Positions 11,136 to 22,100 of a DNA stretch of 64,000 nt are shown here, piece after piece; position 1 is the first letter of the stretch, and each line of letters starts with the position of its first letter. The stretch is from Dendrocalamus latiflorus (taxonomy: Eukaryota; Streptophyta; Magnoliopsida; Poales; Poaceae): positions 40,608,744-40,672,743 of the forward strand of contig CM029609.1 in assembly GCA_017311315.1 (NCBI GenBank). The letters are read 5' to 3'. The notes under the pieces are model-generated. The model worked only from the letters and a program-made list of their open reading frames with translations. It was not told where the DNA came from and did no database searches. The position numbers and the translations under genes are program-made.

Positions 11136-12237
11136 GTGCGATGCGATTTGACTAATTACAAAATTAAAAATATATGCAGACAGACATTAGCAATGCCGAT
11201 ACCCACTACATTAAAAGTGCATTACGGTGTTGGAACCGTTCGTGAAGGTCCGAATGGTGTGTATTTGAGCGGTTTTGCGCAAGCCACTCTGGTACACCTG
11301 GACAGTGAGAATGCTCGAATCGCAGATGTGATGCATTAGCTTACTCGCAGTTTTTGTTGGGCCCTGAGGTGTGCAGTGTCATCACACAAGGGCTTGGAGC
11401 CGGTCTCCAACGGCTTTGTGAGCGTTGTTGGACGAGCACAACAGTAAGCACGTCGACGAGAGGAACAAGGGGCCGGTCATGCTTGGGGCGGCACAATCGG
11501 AATGCTTGACAGCACTCGATGAACCTAACACAGTTGGTTCAAGGAGGAGGAGCTCATGGAACATCAAGTGTTTCATGCAATGGATCGAGGGAGAACCATT
11601 GGAGAAGTGGTCGCTGCTGCACGACACGGATGATGCAAGGTACAATATAATGACGACTAACCTTGCAGAGATGTACAATTGGGTTCTCAGGGGCCTTCGT
11701 TCTCAACTCCTCATAACCATCATGGAAGGTGTTTTGCATAGCACAATCGGCTACTTCAGGGAGAGGTATGCGAATGCCGCACTTCATGCGGCCAACCCAC
11801 GAACATTGTACTCATTGAAAATTATGGTATACATGGAGACGAAAGCACAGAAGGGCTAATTGCACACGGTGCACGTCATGGGCAACTGGGAGCATCATTT
11901 CGACGTGGTACTTCGGGATAGAGCTAGATTTGGGACAGCTCATGCCCTTGTTACCCATGAGGTATGTCTTGGAGATCATGTAAATGAACCTAGCTGCTCG
12001 TGCAACAAGCCAAAACTGTTACACAAGCCATGCTTTCATATCCTCGCTGCATGCTCGACCGTGGGCATGGATCCTGCGAACTTCATGTCAAAGTACTTCT
12101 TCAAGGAGAGGATGATGCATGCGTGGTGTGGCAAGCTCAAGGGGTTCAGGGTTGTGGGGAACTTCGCCACCTTGGATATTGCAGGGAGGACCTGGATTCT
12201 AGATGTTGACATGCTAAAGGGTGGGAAGGGTCGGTGA
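11136..12237 (+). pseudogene. MULE transposase remnant with SWIM zinc finger
   Basis: The segment from 11192 (MPIPTTLKVHYGVG...) resembles the N-terminal part of MULE-encoded proteins. It is followed, after a deletion and frame change, by a C-terminal part from about 11425 to 12237. That part has MTTNLAEMYNWVLRG, a region conserved after the catalytic domain, then a SWIM zinc finger (CSC ... PCFH, about 11993-12034). An in-frame TAA at 11857-11859 splits it. The DDE catalytic core that should lie between the two parts is missing. The protein would bind and cut transposon ends in the nucleus if intact, but this copy cannot. Confidence 0.75.
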
Positions 12238-12616
12238 TAGAGCTGGTGTATTACAAATGATATGGACGAAGTGCAAGTCGGAGCACCTGGTGCACGTTGC
12301 GGGCGATGCGGTCAGGAGGGGCATAGCAGCATGGTTTCTACAACTAGTTGTTAGAGGCTACAAATAAATGTCCATTGTAAATTGTACTTTGTTAGTTGGC
12401 ACTTTTGACGTGCGTACTGTCATACTAAATGTATCGTACATTGCATATACTGTTTGTACAATTGCTATGTTACTTCCTCCTTTTCAGTAATGTAGTTGGT
12501 ATTGTGCTGGTAGCCTAGTATTGTTTCCTTTATTTACTTACAAGTTCTATTTACTATTGCTTTACATGTGATGTTTTTGTTCTGTATAAATGCTAATTTG
12601 AATTCATTTTGCAGGT

Positions 12617-15190
12617 ATGGCTCATGATCTTTGCGGATCAGACTGGCCTTATGGCCTATTGGACGAGCACGTCGACTAGTTGCATCGTGCTTCCCGTCGT
12701 GTCCCACCTCCAGGGAGCGTAGAGGAACCAGCTAACTTGGGAGTGGTTCAGACATGCACATCTCGAGTCACCTAGAGACTAGACCCTCGTTGAACAGCCA
12801 GGTGTGCACTCCTCTAGCGTTGTACTGTTGTCATAAGTAGGTTACGTGCTAACCTTTACTTGCTTCACATGCTGCAGGATGCTGGGCTACTCCCTCTTGC
12901 CCGGATAGTGCAGGCCATCGATGAGGATGGACTGGCCTTTCCTGCGGGCGGGGATGATGGTGCGCAGTGATCGCGACGCTTCCCGTTCGACCGCTCTCTG
13001 CTGACAGGCTTGGTGGACCGTTGGCGGCCGGCGATGCACACTTTCCACCAACCATTCAGGGAGATGACACCTACTCTATAGCACGTATCCCTACTACTCA
13101 GCCTTCCCATCACGAGAGCTGCTGCCTTCCTACCGAAGGCCTTGGCCGGGTGGCGCGTAGACCTGCTCGCCAGATTTGAGGGGGTCCTTCTGCCTGGTGC
13201 TGCGGAGGAGTACTATATCTTCCCATCGGCTCAGACACACGGGCAATCATTAAGGTGGCTCTCACAGTTGACGCGCACCTCATCGCTCACGCTAGGGCCA
13301 TCGCTGATGGCGAGGCCCCCCAGATCAGCTGGGGTTCGGTTGTACTTGCTGTGACCTATCGCGGCTTGTACGACGTGTGTGCTAGGATCAAGGTGAACTC
13401 AGTCCTCGCAGGGTGTCTGCTGCTACTGCAGTTGTGGTCGTTTGAGTGCTTTAGCCTCAGACGACCCATGCTCGAGGACATGACTCCATACGAGGCGGAG
13501 ATGTACCCCAAGGGCGACATCGATCGGCCTACGATGGGTTTTCTCTGGTGTTGTCGATAGGTAAGTAGTCTGATAATCAATTATTTCCTTCGTATTAATG
13601 ATGGTTGTACATAACAGTTGTTGTTCCTTGTAGGTACAGTTCGCGCACGTCCAGGTCACATGGGCATATCTGCCCTTTGTGGAGCAGCTCGACCGCCTCA
13701 CAGCTGACGATGTGCACTGGGAGCCGTACTCACCTACGACACTGCAGAGCCGCGTTACTGACAGGCTATCCTCGCTCTACTGGAGTGACCGGGCTTTCTG
13801 GCTAATCGTCGGAAGCTCGTGTACGATGTCTTCGTCGAGGACTATGCGGTGCATCGTGTGATGCACCATTTTGGCCTACGTCAGGTCGTTCCAGTACCAG
13901 TCGGACAACCAGTGCCACAGGGTGTCCACGCGTGAGTGACCGCCTCTCAGGAATCTCCTTGTGTTGCCTATTCGTTTGACGACTACTAACGAAATGGTGC
14001 TATAAGCAGGTACTCTAGGAAGGGTGTAAAACGTGGCATGGACTGGACGGCGAAGATGGAGGGGTGGACAGTGTAGTGGGAGGGCATGCTTGATGACTAC
14101 GTGGAGGAGACCACCCCCTATGATAGCAGCGGGTACATGGAGTACCTGCGTTGGTACCAGCCTTGGACACGTACCAGGCTCGTACATGTCGTTGACCAGC
14201 CCACAACACACGTCACCGCATCGAAAAACACCTACCCCGCGCACCTCACGTGGGGCGCTCACGTTGCGGTACGTTACATCAAATTTGTAAATATTCCCTA
14301 ATGGCAATGTCACTGAAATGATTGACCATTTCGTGTTTTTCCTACAGGTTGACGTTGGTGCTGCGATTTGGAGGGAGTCTCGCACCATGGTGGATAGGAT
14401 CGCCAGTGGTGCGGAGGTGACACAGGAGGAGGCGGTGCACGCTTGGCGTCATGTGCAGGCCTTGGGTGCACGTGTAGTCACCTTGTTGTCTTGCACGAGG
14501 CTACCGGAGGTCCGCACGCCCGTGCCCAGTACACACACAGTACGTCACCGGGGTCGCCCCGACCGACATGGCACCACGCGAGGGGCTCTGCTTGGGCACG
14601 TCTGACACCACCTCAGCCTAATGAGGCCGGGGTTAGCCTAGGCACGGGCTCCTACATCGCCAGGGCAGCAGTTTGCCTGTCATCCGTACATCTCTGGCTT
14701 CCCCACCCAGGGGCGTACTCCGTGCCATACATCGCTCCAGACACCATAGCGCTAGTTGAGAGTACGCTTCGCCTCTTGTCGGTTTTATCCCATCGTTTTA
14801 TCTGACGAACTAACGATATTTGCATTGTAGGTCTTGTCCTCCCCGACTAGGGATGGGGGGTCTCCCCAGGCCAGGATGACATAGACCAGTACTTTTCAGA
14901 CTGGCCCGCCCTGGCGATGGGCTCTGCACCTCGAGCCACATCCCCGGAGGTTCTCTCTGAGAGTGTCCTCACCGGTGCACCGGTGGCCACACAGGCAGTA
15001 GTGTAGTCCACTCCACCAGCTCAGGGACGTGTGCGATGGTCGCTTGATCGTCTTACCTTGTCGGGGCGTCGTCACCCGGCGCTGAGGAAGATGGCCAAAC
15101 GGGGCCATATGGGAGGACGTAGACGCAGAGACGGAGGGGGCCAGGGTGGCGACGGAGGGGGGGGGGGCTGGGGATGCTGTTGGGGTGGTT
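12617..15190 (+). pseudogene. Plant mobile domain (PMD, aminotransferase-like) pseudogene inside the MULE
   Basis: Several reading-frame blocks, separated by likely introns and frameshifts, match the PMD family (Pfam PF10536, the MAIN/MAIL1 family). About 12985-13180 has LLTGLVDRWRPAMHTFH and the following conserved MTPTL segment. About 13255-13560 has the ISWGSVVL and AGCLLLLQLWSFE segments. About 13633-13930 holds the next conserved block, ending near HHFGLRQ. The final exon at about 14348-15190 has a Pro/Gly-rich tail with a basic RLTLSGRRHPALRK motif. Stop codons (for example TAG near 12678 and TGA at 12968) and frameshifts show decay. PMD proteins in plants act in silencing and gene expression, and PMD genes also occur in transposons. 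Here the gene is cargo or an accessory gene of the MULE. Confidence 0.7.
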
Positions 15191-16149
15191 AGTGCTGCCT
15201 ATACACTTGTTGTTCATGTACTGCTTACGTTTTGTGTTTACTTAGTGATGTTTACAATACTGTGGTGAGCTTAGTTGTACTTCTCTTTACCTTATCAACG
15301 CCCGTACCACTGAATTGATGGCAATCGCACTGACGACCGCACCACTCGACTAGTGAACTGAATTGATGGCAACCGTACCAACGTACGAACCATTCAATTA
15401 CATGCTTAACGGTATTGCAAAATATTTTGAACAATAGGCGAGAGTACTACGGTACAACCATACACGTCGGTGCCTATAGGTGGAAGGAGCCTCGTGGTAC
15501 CCACATGGAGTGTTACTGAGGGGGGCCACCTTGGATGTGGCTGACCATCGTTGTAGTGGCAATCACATATATAACTATGGTTTATGCAGAAACATGTTGG
15601 GTTGTACGAACTTTATATGTTGATGACCTCCTTGTTGTCCCTCTCAAGCTCCATCTGCTTATAGAGGTCATCGTTCTGCTCTTCGAGACTTTCAATCCAT
15701 GCCTCCAATCAGCGATTCTTTCCCACAACATATCCATGTACCTCGCAACGTACCGTTCATGGGGAGGATCAATCCATCGCATGAAGTCGCATTTATTCAT
15801 CTGCTATAAAGGAATGTTAAAATCGAAACTCTATCAGCAGTACTATAAAATATATGATTGCCTACTTGTACCCCGAAGTATAGGCATCGGAAGAAACATC
15901 AATCACCATCCAAATAGCCTTCTGCCACCTACACCACCGCGTCTTGCATATGTTTGCATTTTAGCCACACTGGTTGAGCGCGTCTGTTTGGCAACAAGCA
16001 GTAGTTAACACCGAAATCCTCCTTCCATTCGAGCGGAAGGTCCCCCATTGGTGACCCATATTCGACTGGCCCCTCAGCGTCTGTCATGGTGGCCTATTCT
16101 ACGATGGAGAAGATAGTTGTTCCTTCCATCAATGCCTCGGCCATTTATT

Positions 16150-16870
16150 TTATAGCGTAATTGCGATGTCAAGGTGTGCTTTATGACACAGGGCAACTTT
16201 GCGTAGCGACAAGACCATATGAGCCAACTTTGCGTAGCGACATGACATGATAGGCCAGCTTTGCACAGTGAGAAGACTAGATGAGACATCTTTGTGTAGC
16301 GACAGGACCACATGGGCCAGTTTTACGCAGTTACATGACGCACGGGCTAGCTTTGCGTCGTGACAAGACCAGAGGAGACACCTTCGCGCAGCGACAAGAC
16401 TACACGCGCCAGCTTTGTGTAGTGACATGACCGCACGAGCCAGTTTTGTGCAGTGACATGATAGGATGGGCTAGCTTTCCATAGTGAGAAGACTAGACGA
16501 GATACCTTTGCACAGCGACAGGACCACACGAGCTAGCTTTGCGCAGCGACATGACCACACGGGCCAGCTTTGCACAATGACAAGACCAAAGGAGACACCT
16601 TTGCGCAGTGACAAGATTACATGCGCTAGCTTTGTGCATCGACATGACCGCACAGGCCAGTTTTAAGCAGTGAGAAGACCAGACAAGGCATCTTTTCGTA
16701 GCAGCAGGACCATATGGGCCAGCTTTGCACAGCAACAAGACTAAAGGGTGCAGCTTTGCGTAGTGTGAAGATTTGACTGGGCAGTTTCGCGTACCAACAA
16801 TACCACACTTGGTAGCTTTGCATAGTGACGAGACCACACGGGCATCGTCATGCAACGAGAAGGCCACAAG
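16150..16870. repeat. Degenerate tandem array, about 33-bp unit
   Basis: About twenty imperfect units of the type CAGCTTTGCGCAGCGACA ... GACCACACGGGC. The minus-strand frames through it are open and periodic but have no relation to known proteins. It lies near the 3' end of the MULE. Confidence 0.8.
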
Positions 16871-16961
16871 AAGCTCTATAAAAGGTGGTTGAAGAGATTT
16901 CTGAGATAACACTACACAAGCAAACCCAACACTATACCGGCGCTTGCTTCACCACACCAGG

Positions 16962-17715
16962 ATGGACAAGAGGCAGAAGAAGTAATGGGACAAGATGATG
17001 AAGCAATGAGAGAAGACCCGCGACCTAGCAAGGTCAGCTGCTGCCCGTGATGAGAAAGTAAGGGCTGCTGCGGCCTAGACAGAACAAGCCCAGTGTGCTA
17101 CGAGGTCAGCTCCTCGCAATGATGCCACCCATAGCAACAACCCCATCCTGAACATTCCTACCGAGCGTTCGCTGTAATACCTACCAGAGGGGGAGACGCC
17201 CCCCTTTGTTGGTGCCTGGGACCCGTGCATGTTCTTCAAGTTTAAGTACTGCCTTAACCTAGGTACCCGTTACTAGGGTTGCGCAAACTACTCTAGTGAC
17301 TATCCCGACCGCCGTCTAGACACCGCTACCTATCAGCAGCCTATAAGGACTAGGTGCACTGTTTCCCCCTACTTTTTCTCCTTCAAAGTATGCACTAACA
17401 ATCTCTCCCATGTATCTACAGTACTCGGAACCCCTATGTGGCTACCGCAAATGGATTGATCTTGAGATCCACCCAGAGAACCAGTGGGCCCTCGACTTCA
17501 AAGAGTGGAACGTCATAAGGTCCTGTGAGATCTAAGATGAGCACTACAAGGATGAGCAAACCACATGTATACGAGAAACGAAAACTCATCTTAAGGTGTG
17601 CATGCATAGGGATCGCGAGAAAAAGAGAGACATGGCGACCAAGGCAAAAGAGGCCGCCAAGGAATTCAACGCCGAGCTCGTAAAGAAGGGAAAATGCCCC
17701 CAGTCTATGCTGTAG
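16962..17715 (+). pseudogene. Unrecognised broken ORF in the 3' part of the MULE
   Basis: Starting at an ATG at 16962 (MDKRQKK then TAA), the region reads as a lysine/alanine-rich segment. It continues as a Cys- and aromatic-containing segment (FVGAWDPCMFFKFKYC, about 17201-17250) and ends in a charged helix-like stretch before TAG at about 17713. Several in-frame stops and one likely intron (about 17345-17420) are present. The arrangement of Cys and Trp residues faintly suggests a small zinc-binding module, but I do not recognise the family. It may be a second accessory gene of this MULE type. Confidence 0.4.
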
Positions 17716-18374
17716 GTTGTACGAGCAGTTGGGTTGGTTAGTCGCACATGATACTCTATGTTATGCATGTAATCAAACCCTAAGTAGCATGTTGCTCCCA
17801 ACTATATTATGAAGTCTATTTTAATTTAGACAAGCTTATTTTCTCGTCTTTTCGCATTCAATTATTCCCATAGCAAGTCATCCAACAATATTAATAGACC
17901 AGTTCTCCCCTGTGTACGAATTCCTGGTAACATCACAATATCACTTACTCTAGTATTTACTGATCGTTCTTAAAAAAAGTTTCAGAAATTTTTTGCACTA
18001 CAACAACATACAATGATCATAAACTCTTATTACGAATCTAGCAGATTATCTTCCAGTCATAATCTACAAAAATCACAAAACGGATTATCCCACACTGCAT
18101 CTTGTTTACAGTCGTTGCACAGTCGAGCGACTGCAATTACTGTTGCTCAGCCATAGGGCGACAGGCTCCAGTCGCCCAACTGTCGGGCGATTGAAACGTA
18201 TCGCCTAACAGATTACAGACAACTTTATTGTCGCAAGACCGTTGGGCGATAGGCTCTAGTAGCCCGACGGTTAGGCGACTGGAGTCTATTTTTGTAAAAA
18301 AAGTTCGCGTGGGTATATTTCTGTTATTTCGAATAAAAACAGAATATTCATAAAAAATTCTTTGGTGTAGACCA

Positions 18375-18647
18375 AGGTTCCAAAACCCGGAACCGGAAGA
18401 AATCCCGGCCGGCGACCGGTAACGGTAACCGGCCGGTTACTGGAAAAACCGGCAAAAAACCAATCATAATTTGAAAATCAAAACTTGAATTTTAGGATGT
18501 TTTGAAATCAGTAACCGGAAAAACCGAAAAAAGAGCCAAAATTCCAAAATTAAAATTGACACCAGCCGGTTTTTTTGATTACCAATCTCCACGGTAGAAA
18601 CGATAACTGATGGTTATCGGCCGGTAATCACGGGGATTTTGAACCCT
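18375..18647. mobile_element. MITE of about 273 bp nested at the MULE insertion site
   Basis: The ends are imperfect inverted repeats (AGGTTCCAAAACCC and, from the right end, AGGGTTCAAAATCCC). GGTGTAGACCA flanks it on both sides (18364-18374 and 18648-18658). The interior is rich in CCGGTAACCGG-like motifs. The TSD length of 9-11 bp (the edge is ambiguous) suggests a Mutator-type MITE. Confidence 0.75.
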
Positions 18648-18658
18648 GGTGTAGACCA

Positions 18659-19176
18659 TAGTTGGACAACTTTGTACAAGACCTACTTCACACATAATTT
18701 CAGCGCTAGCAATTCTATTAAAGTAAAGTTCTATTAAAGTAAAGCAGATGCAACTATGCAAGGGAAAGTTATTCAAGCTCCGAAAAAATAATATGTGATT
18801 GAGATATAGCAAATCCCTTTACTAAATAAATAGATTTCTTCACTAGATGTTTAAAATCCACTTATCGATTCTGAATCAGTTCTCCTATGGTTGCCTAAAC
18901 GAGGAAAATTTAATGCTCACATCTGGAATTATATACAAATATAATTATGAAGGAGACAAGCTTATTATTAGACACAGCAGAAAATCATTGTTCCATATTC
19001 GGATCAGGCTTGTACAGCCAAATAAGCTCCCCTTGACATTTACATCAAGTAGATAACCAAAAGACTCGGACGTGAGAAAATCCTCCAGAGTTCACTAGCA
19101 TCGGCAAACTAGCTAACATATTCCTCACCATCTGATGGAAGGAGTTATTTATACACCGGGAAGCAATCTAGACGCT
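18659..19176. other. 3' flank of PPC
   Basis: AT-rich sequence without a convincing ORF. The part next to 19176 must hold the 3' untranslated region of PPC on the minus strand. I could not fix a poly(A) site. Confidence 0.5.
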
Positions 19177-22100
19177 CTAGCCTGTGTTCTGCATGCCGGC
19201 AGCAATGCCCTTCATGGTCAGGATGAGGGTGTCCTCCAGGCCCGGCGCGTACTCGCTCCCGGGGTTCAGCTGCACCAGCTCAGCGGGCTGCCTCTCGTCG
19301 GTGAACTCCTTCGACAAGGGTGGCTGCGGCTTCACCTCGAAGCTAGGGTCTCTTATTCGCTTCAGGGTGTATGCTTGGCAAACGTTCAAAGTTGTGATGT
19401 AGGACTCACGCAACCGCAGACGCTGCTTCAGGTAAGGATCCCCTTCGAGAACATCCTTGTGACCGGCAACCTGCAGAGGATTGGCAATGGTTAGAATTTG
19501 ATATGTTAAGGGGTACTCAGTTGTGACAATTGTAAGCCATGGGCAGATTCAGCAATAGCGATGATGAAGACTCCAGTAGTTTTTTCAATGATTCGGAACA
19601 ATTAATTGTAGTTCCAGATTTTTTTGAGAGAACATTTTGAAACTAAAATCTTTCAATGATTTCTTCAGGGTCATTTCATCTACCACCCGAAAGCGACATG
19701 AACCAAACTTTGAAAACGCCACCAGTGGGAGTAATTAATCGCATTATATATCATCAGGAAGGAATTCAACTAATCATGTAAAAGTCTTACTGCCAATATT
19801 TGGTGACAAAATACAAAGTATCTTCAATGCAAGCAAAACTAAACATTGAAGTATAATCTATTAAGATTTTTGAGCATATGACCTGAAGAAGTAGCTGTTT
19901 TGTCTCTTCAAAGTTGTTTCTCAGCTGTTCCCCAAAGGATTGAAGATCATCAGCGACAAGCAATTTGTCATATAAAGCAGCAATTCCTGGATCTCCCTTG
20001 GCAAAAACCATCTCAAGTAAGTCAAGTGTGACCCTGAAGAATGGCCACTCATTGTACATTTCTTTCAAAGTATGAATGTTCCTGATGTCCTTCTGCATGC
20101 TATGTTTGAATGCTGCACCAAATCCAAGCCATACAGGAAGATGAAACCTTGTCTGTGTCCAAGCAAAGATCCATGGAATTGCACGGAGCGATTCTATGCC
20201 CCCACTAGGCTTTCTCTTTGATGGCCGGCTACCAATATTCATCCTACCATATTCAGTCTCAGGTGTTGCCTGAAACAGCAGATGGACAAGTTAAGTACAC
20301 ATCAGAAAGTTCACATTCTCCAGCTTCTAGCCCAGTTTAGCAGAAAGCACTTAGATTTGCCCCTCAGTGAGTTATACATTGTTGATAACGTCAACAAAAT
20401 AAGTGTCCTTCCATATGGTGGTTCAGTAAGTCAATGATCACAATTCAGAGAATGCACTTGTCTAACAACAATGTGAAATAACCAAAACTCACAGTCTACC
20501 TAGAAATGGAAAAGGAGCATCCCTTGAAGAGTGTCTTGGTTAAAAAAGATTGCAGAAAACCGTGAACATGAAGCTTAAAAAAATCATGGCCTACAAACAT
20601 TGTCATGAACCTTTGAAACAAACCACAACTTTATGCTTTGTGCAAAGTATTCTTGGGTATAGCTAATTAGCTAGAGAAAATTGTCTTGACTGTTGACAAG
20701 CAGCCTTGAAACAAATCACAACTTCATGCTCATGCTAAGTGCAAAGTATTTTATTTGTAAGAATACTGTATACAGGTGAACTTACTGATCGGAAGTATTC
20801 AACAAAGCGTGGTTCTTGGAAGACGATTGATCGATATTCTTTTGTTGCCACAACAGCCATCTCATCCATTAGAGCACGCCATTCGGGCTTGGGGGAAATT
20901 GGAGGATGCATTCCATGCTCAAGAGTAGCTGCAGTGAAGCGTTGCAGAGTTCTAAAGCACAAGTGTTCCTCTCCAAATGAGTGCTCAATAACCTCGCCTT
21001 GAACTGTTACACGGAGTGATCCATGTATCGTGTCTGGTGGCTGAGACAATATGGCAAGATGACTGGGACCACCTCCTCTGCCAACTGTTCCACCTCTTCC
21101 GTGAAACATTGTCAACTTTACTCCGTAATGCTTTGCCACCTTGATGAGCTCCTCTTGTGCTTTATACATTTGCCACGCTGCAGAGAGACGCCCAGCATCC
21201 TTGCCAGAGTCTGAGTATCCAATCATGACCTCTTGCTTGCCGTTAATCCTATTCATGTACCAGTCTATTGAAAAGAGTCGTGCTACAGCTGCTGGAGCTG
21301 CTTCAAGATCTGCAAGTTTCTCAAATAGTGGAACAACTCTCAATGGCTGTTTTATATGGCACTCACGCTGTAAAAGCTCAACAGCAAGCACATCAGATGG
21401 GGCAGTTGCCATTGAGATTATATAAGCGCCAAAACAATCTGCTGGGAGCTCTGCAAGGACATGAAATGTGCCTAAAACATCAGCAATTTCTTCAGTCTGA
21501 GGAAGATCTGGGCCAAACAATGGGCGTTTGCCCCTTAGTTCGGACAACAGCCAATCCTGACGTTTCTCCTCAGACCATTCAGAGTAGGAACCGATCCCAA
21601 GATGTGTAGTTATAGCATCAAGGACATCAGTGTGTCGATCAGATTCCTGCCTGATGTCAAGTTTCACAAGAGCAAGCCCAAATGTTGATACTTGACGCAA
21701 GAAATCAAGAAGGCTTCCATCAGCTATAGGTTTGTCACCACAAGCACATAATGATCTGTAACACAGCTCAAGAGGCTCCAGAAACTGCAAGATAGGAGGG
21801 TCATAATTAGGCAACCATAAGTATGGCAGTAACATTCACGAAGGTGTCTATCTCATAAAACGGGCTAACCTGTTCAACATTATTAAAAGTTGCCTCCTTT
21901 GGAATCTCAGAAATTCCAGTTGTCAATAGATGGCGAGAACGTTCACGTGTATAGTACAGTTTATCCCTGACATCACCAAGTATGACACGATAAGGTTCAT
22001 TTGGAGGAATTTGCTTCCAGAATTCTGCAGCAATAACATTCTCTTAGTAATAGCAAATTCAGTAAGCAAGTCATTCTTAGCAAAAAAGGGGAGTGAAATC

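Larger units (their letters stand above)
10007..18360 (+). mobile_element. Mutator-like element (MULE) carrying a plant-mobile-domain gene
   Basis: The first and last 115 or more bases are inverted repeats of each other, both starting GAATTTTTTTA or GAATTTTTTAT and sharing GAAATAACAGAAATATA. The TIR-proximal regions are rich in copies of GTCGCCCAACGGTCGGGCGA in both orientations. A perfect 10-bp direct repeat flanks the element, as expected for Mutator insertions (8-11 bp). Inside are a polypurine leader, a transposase remnant (11136-12237), a PMD pseudogene (12617-15190), a 33-bp array (16150-16870) and a third broken ORF (16962-17715). The catalytic DDE core of the transposase is largely missing, so the copy is non-autonomous. 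Confidence 0.85.

Noticed and set aside
16074..16912. Minus-strand ORFs rich in WSCRYTKL-like repeats
   Set aside because: They follow the 33-bp array period and have no protein family resemblance.
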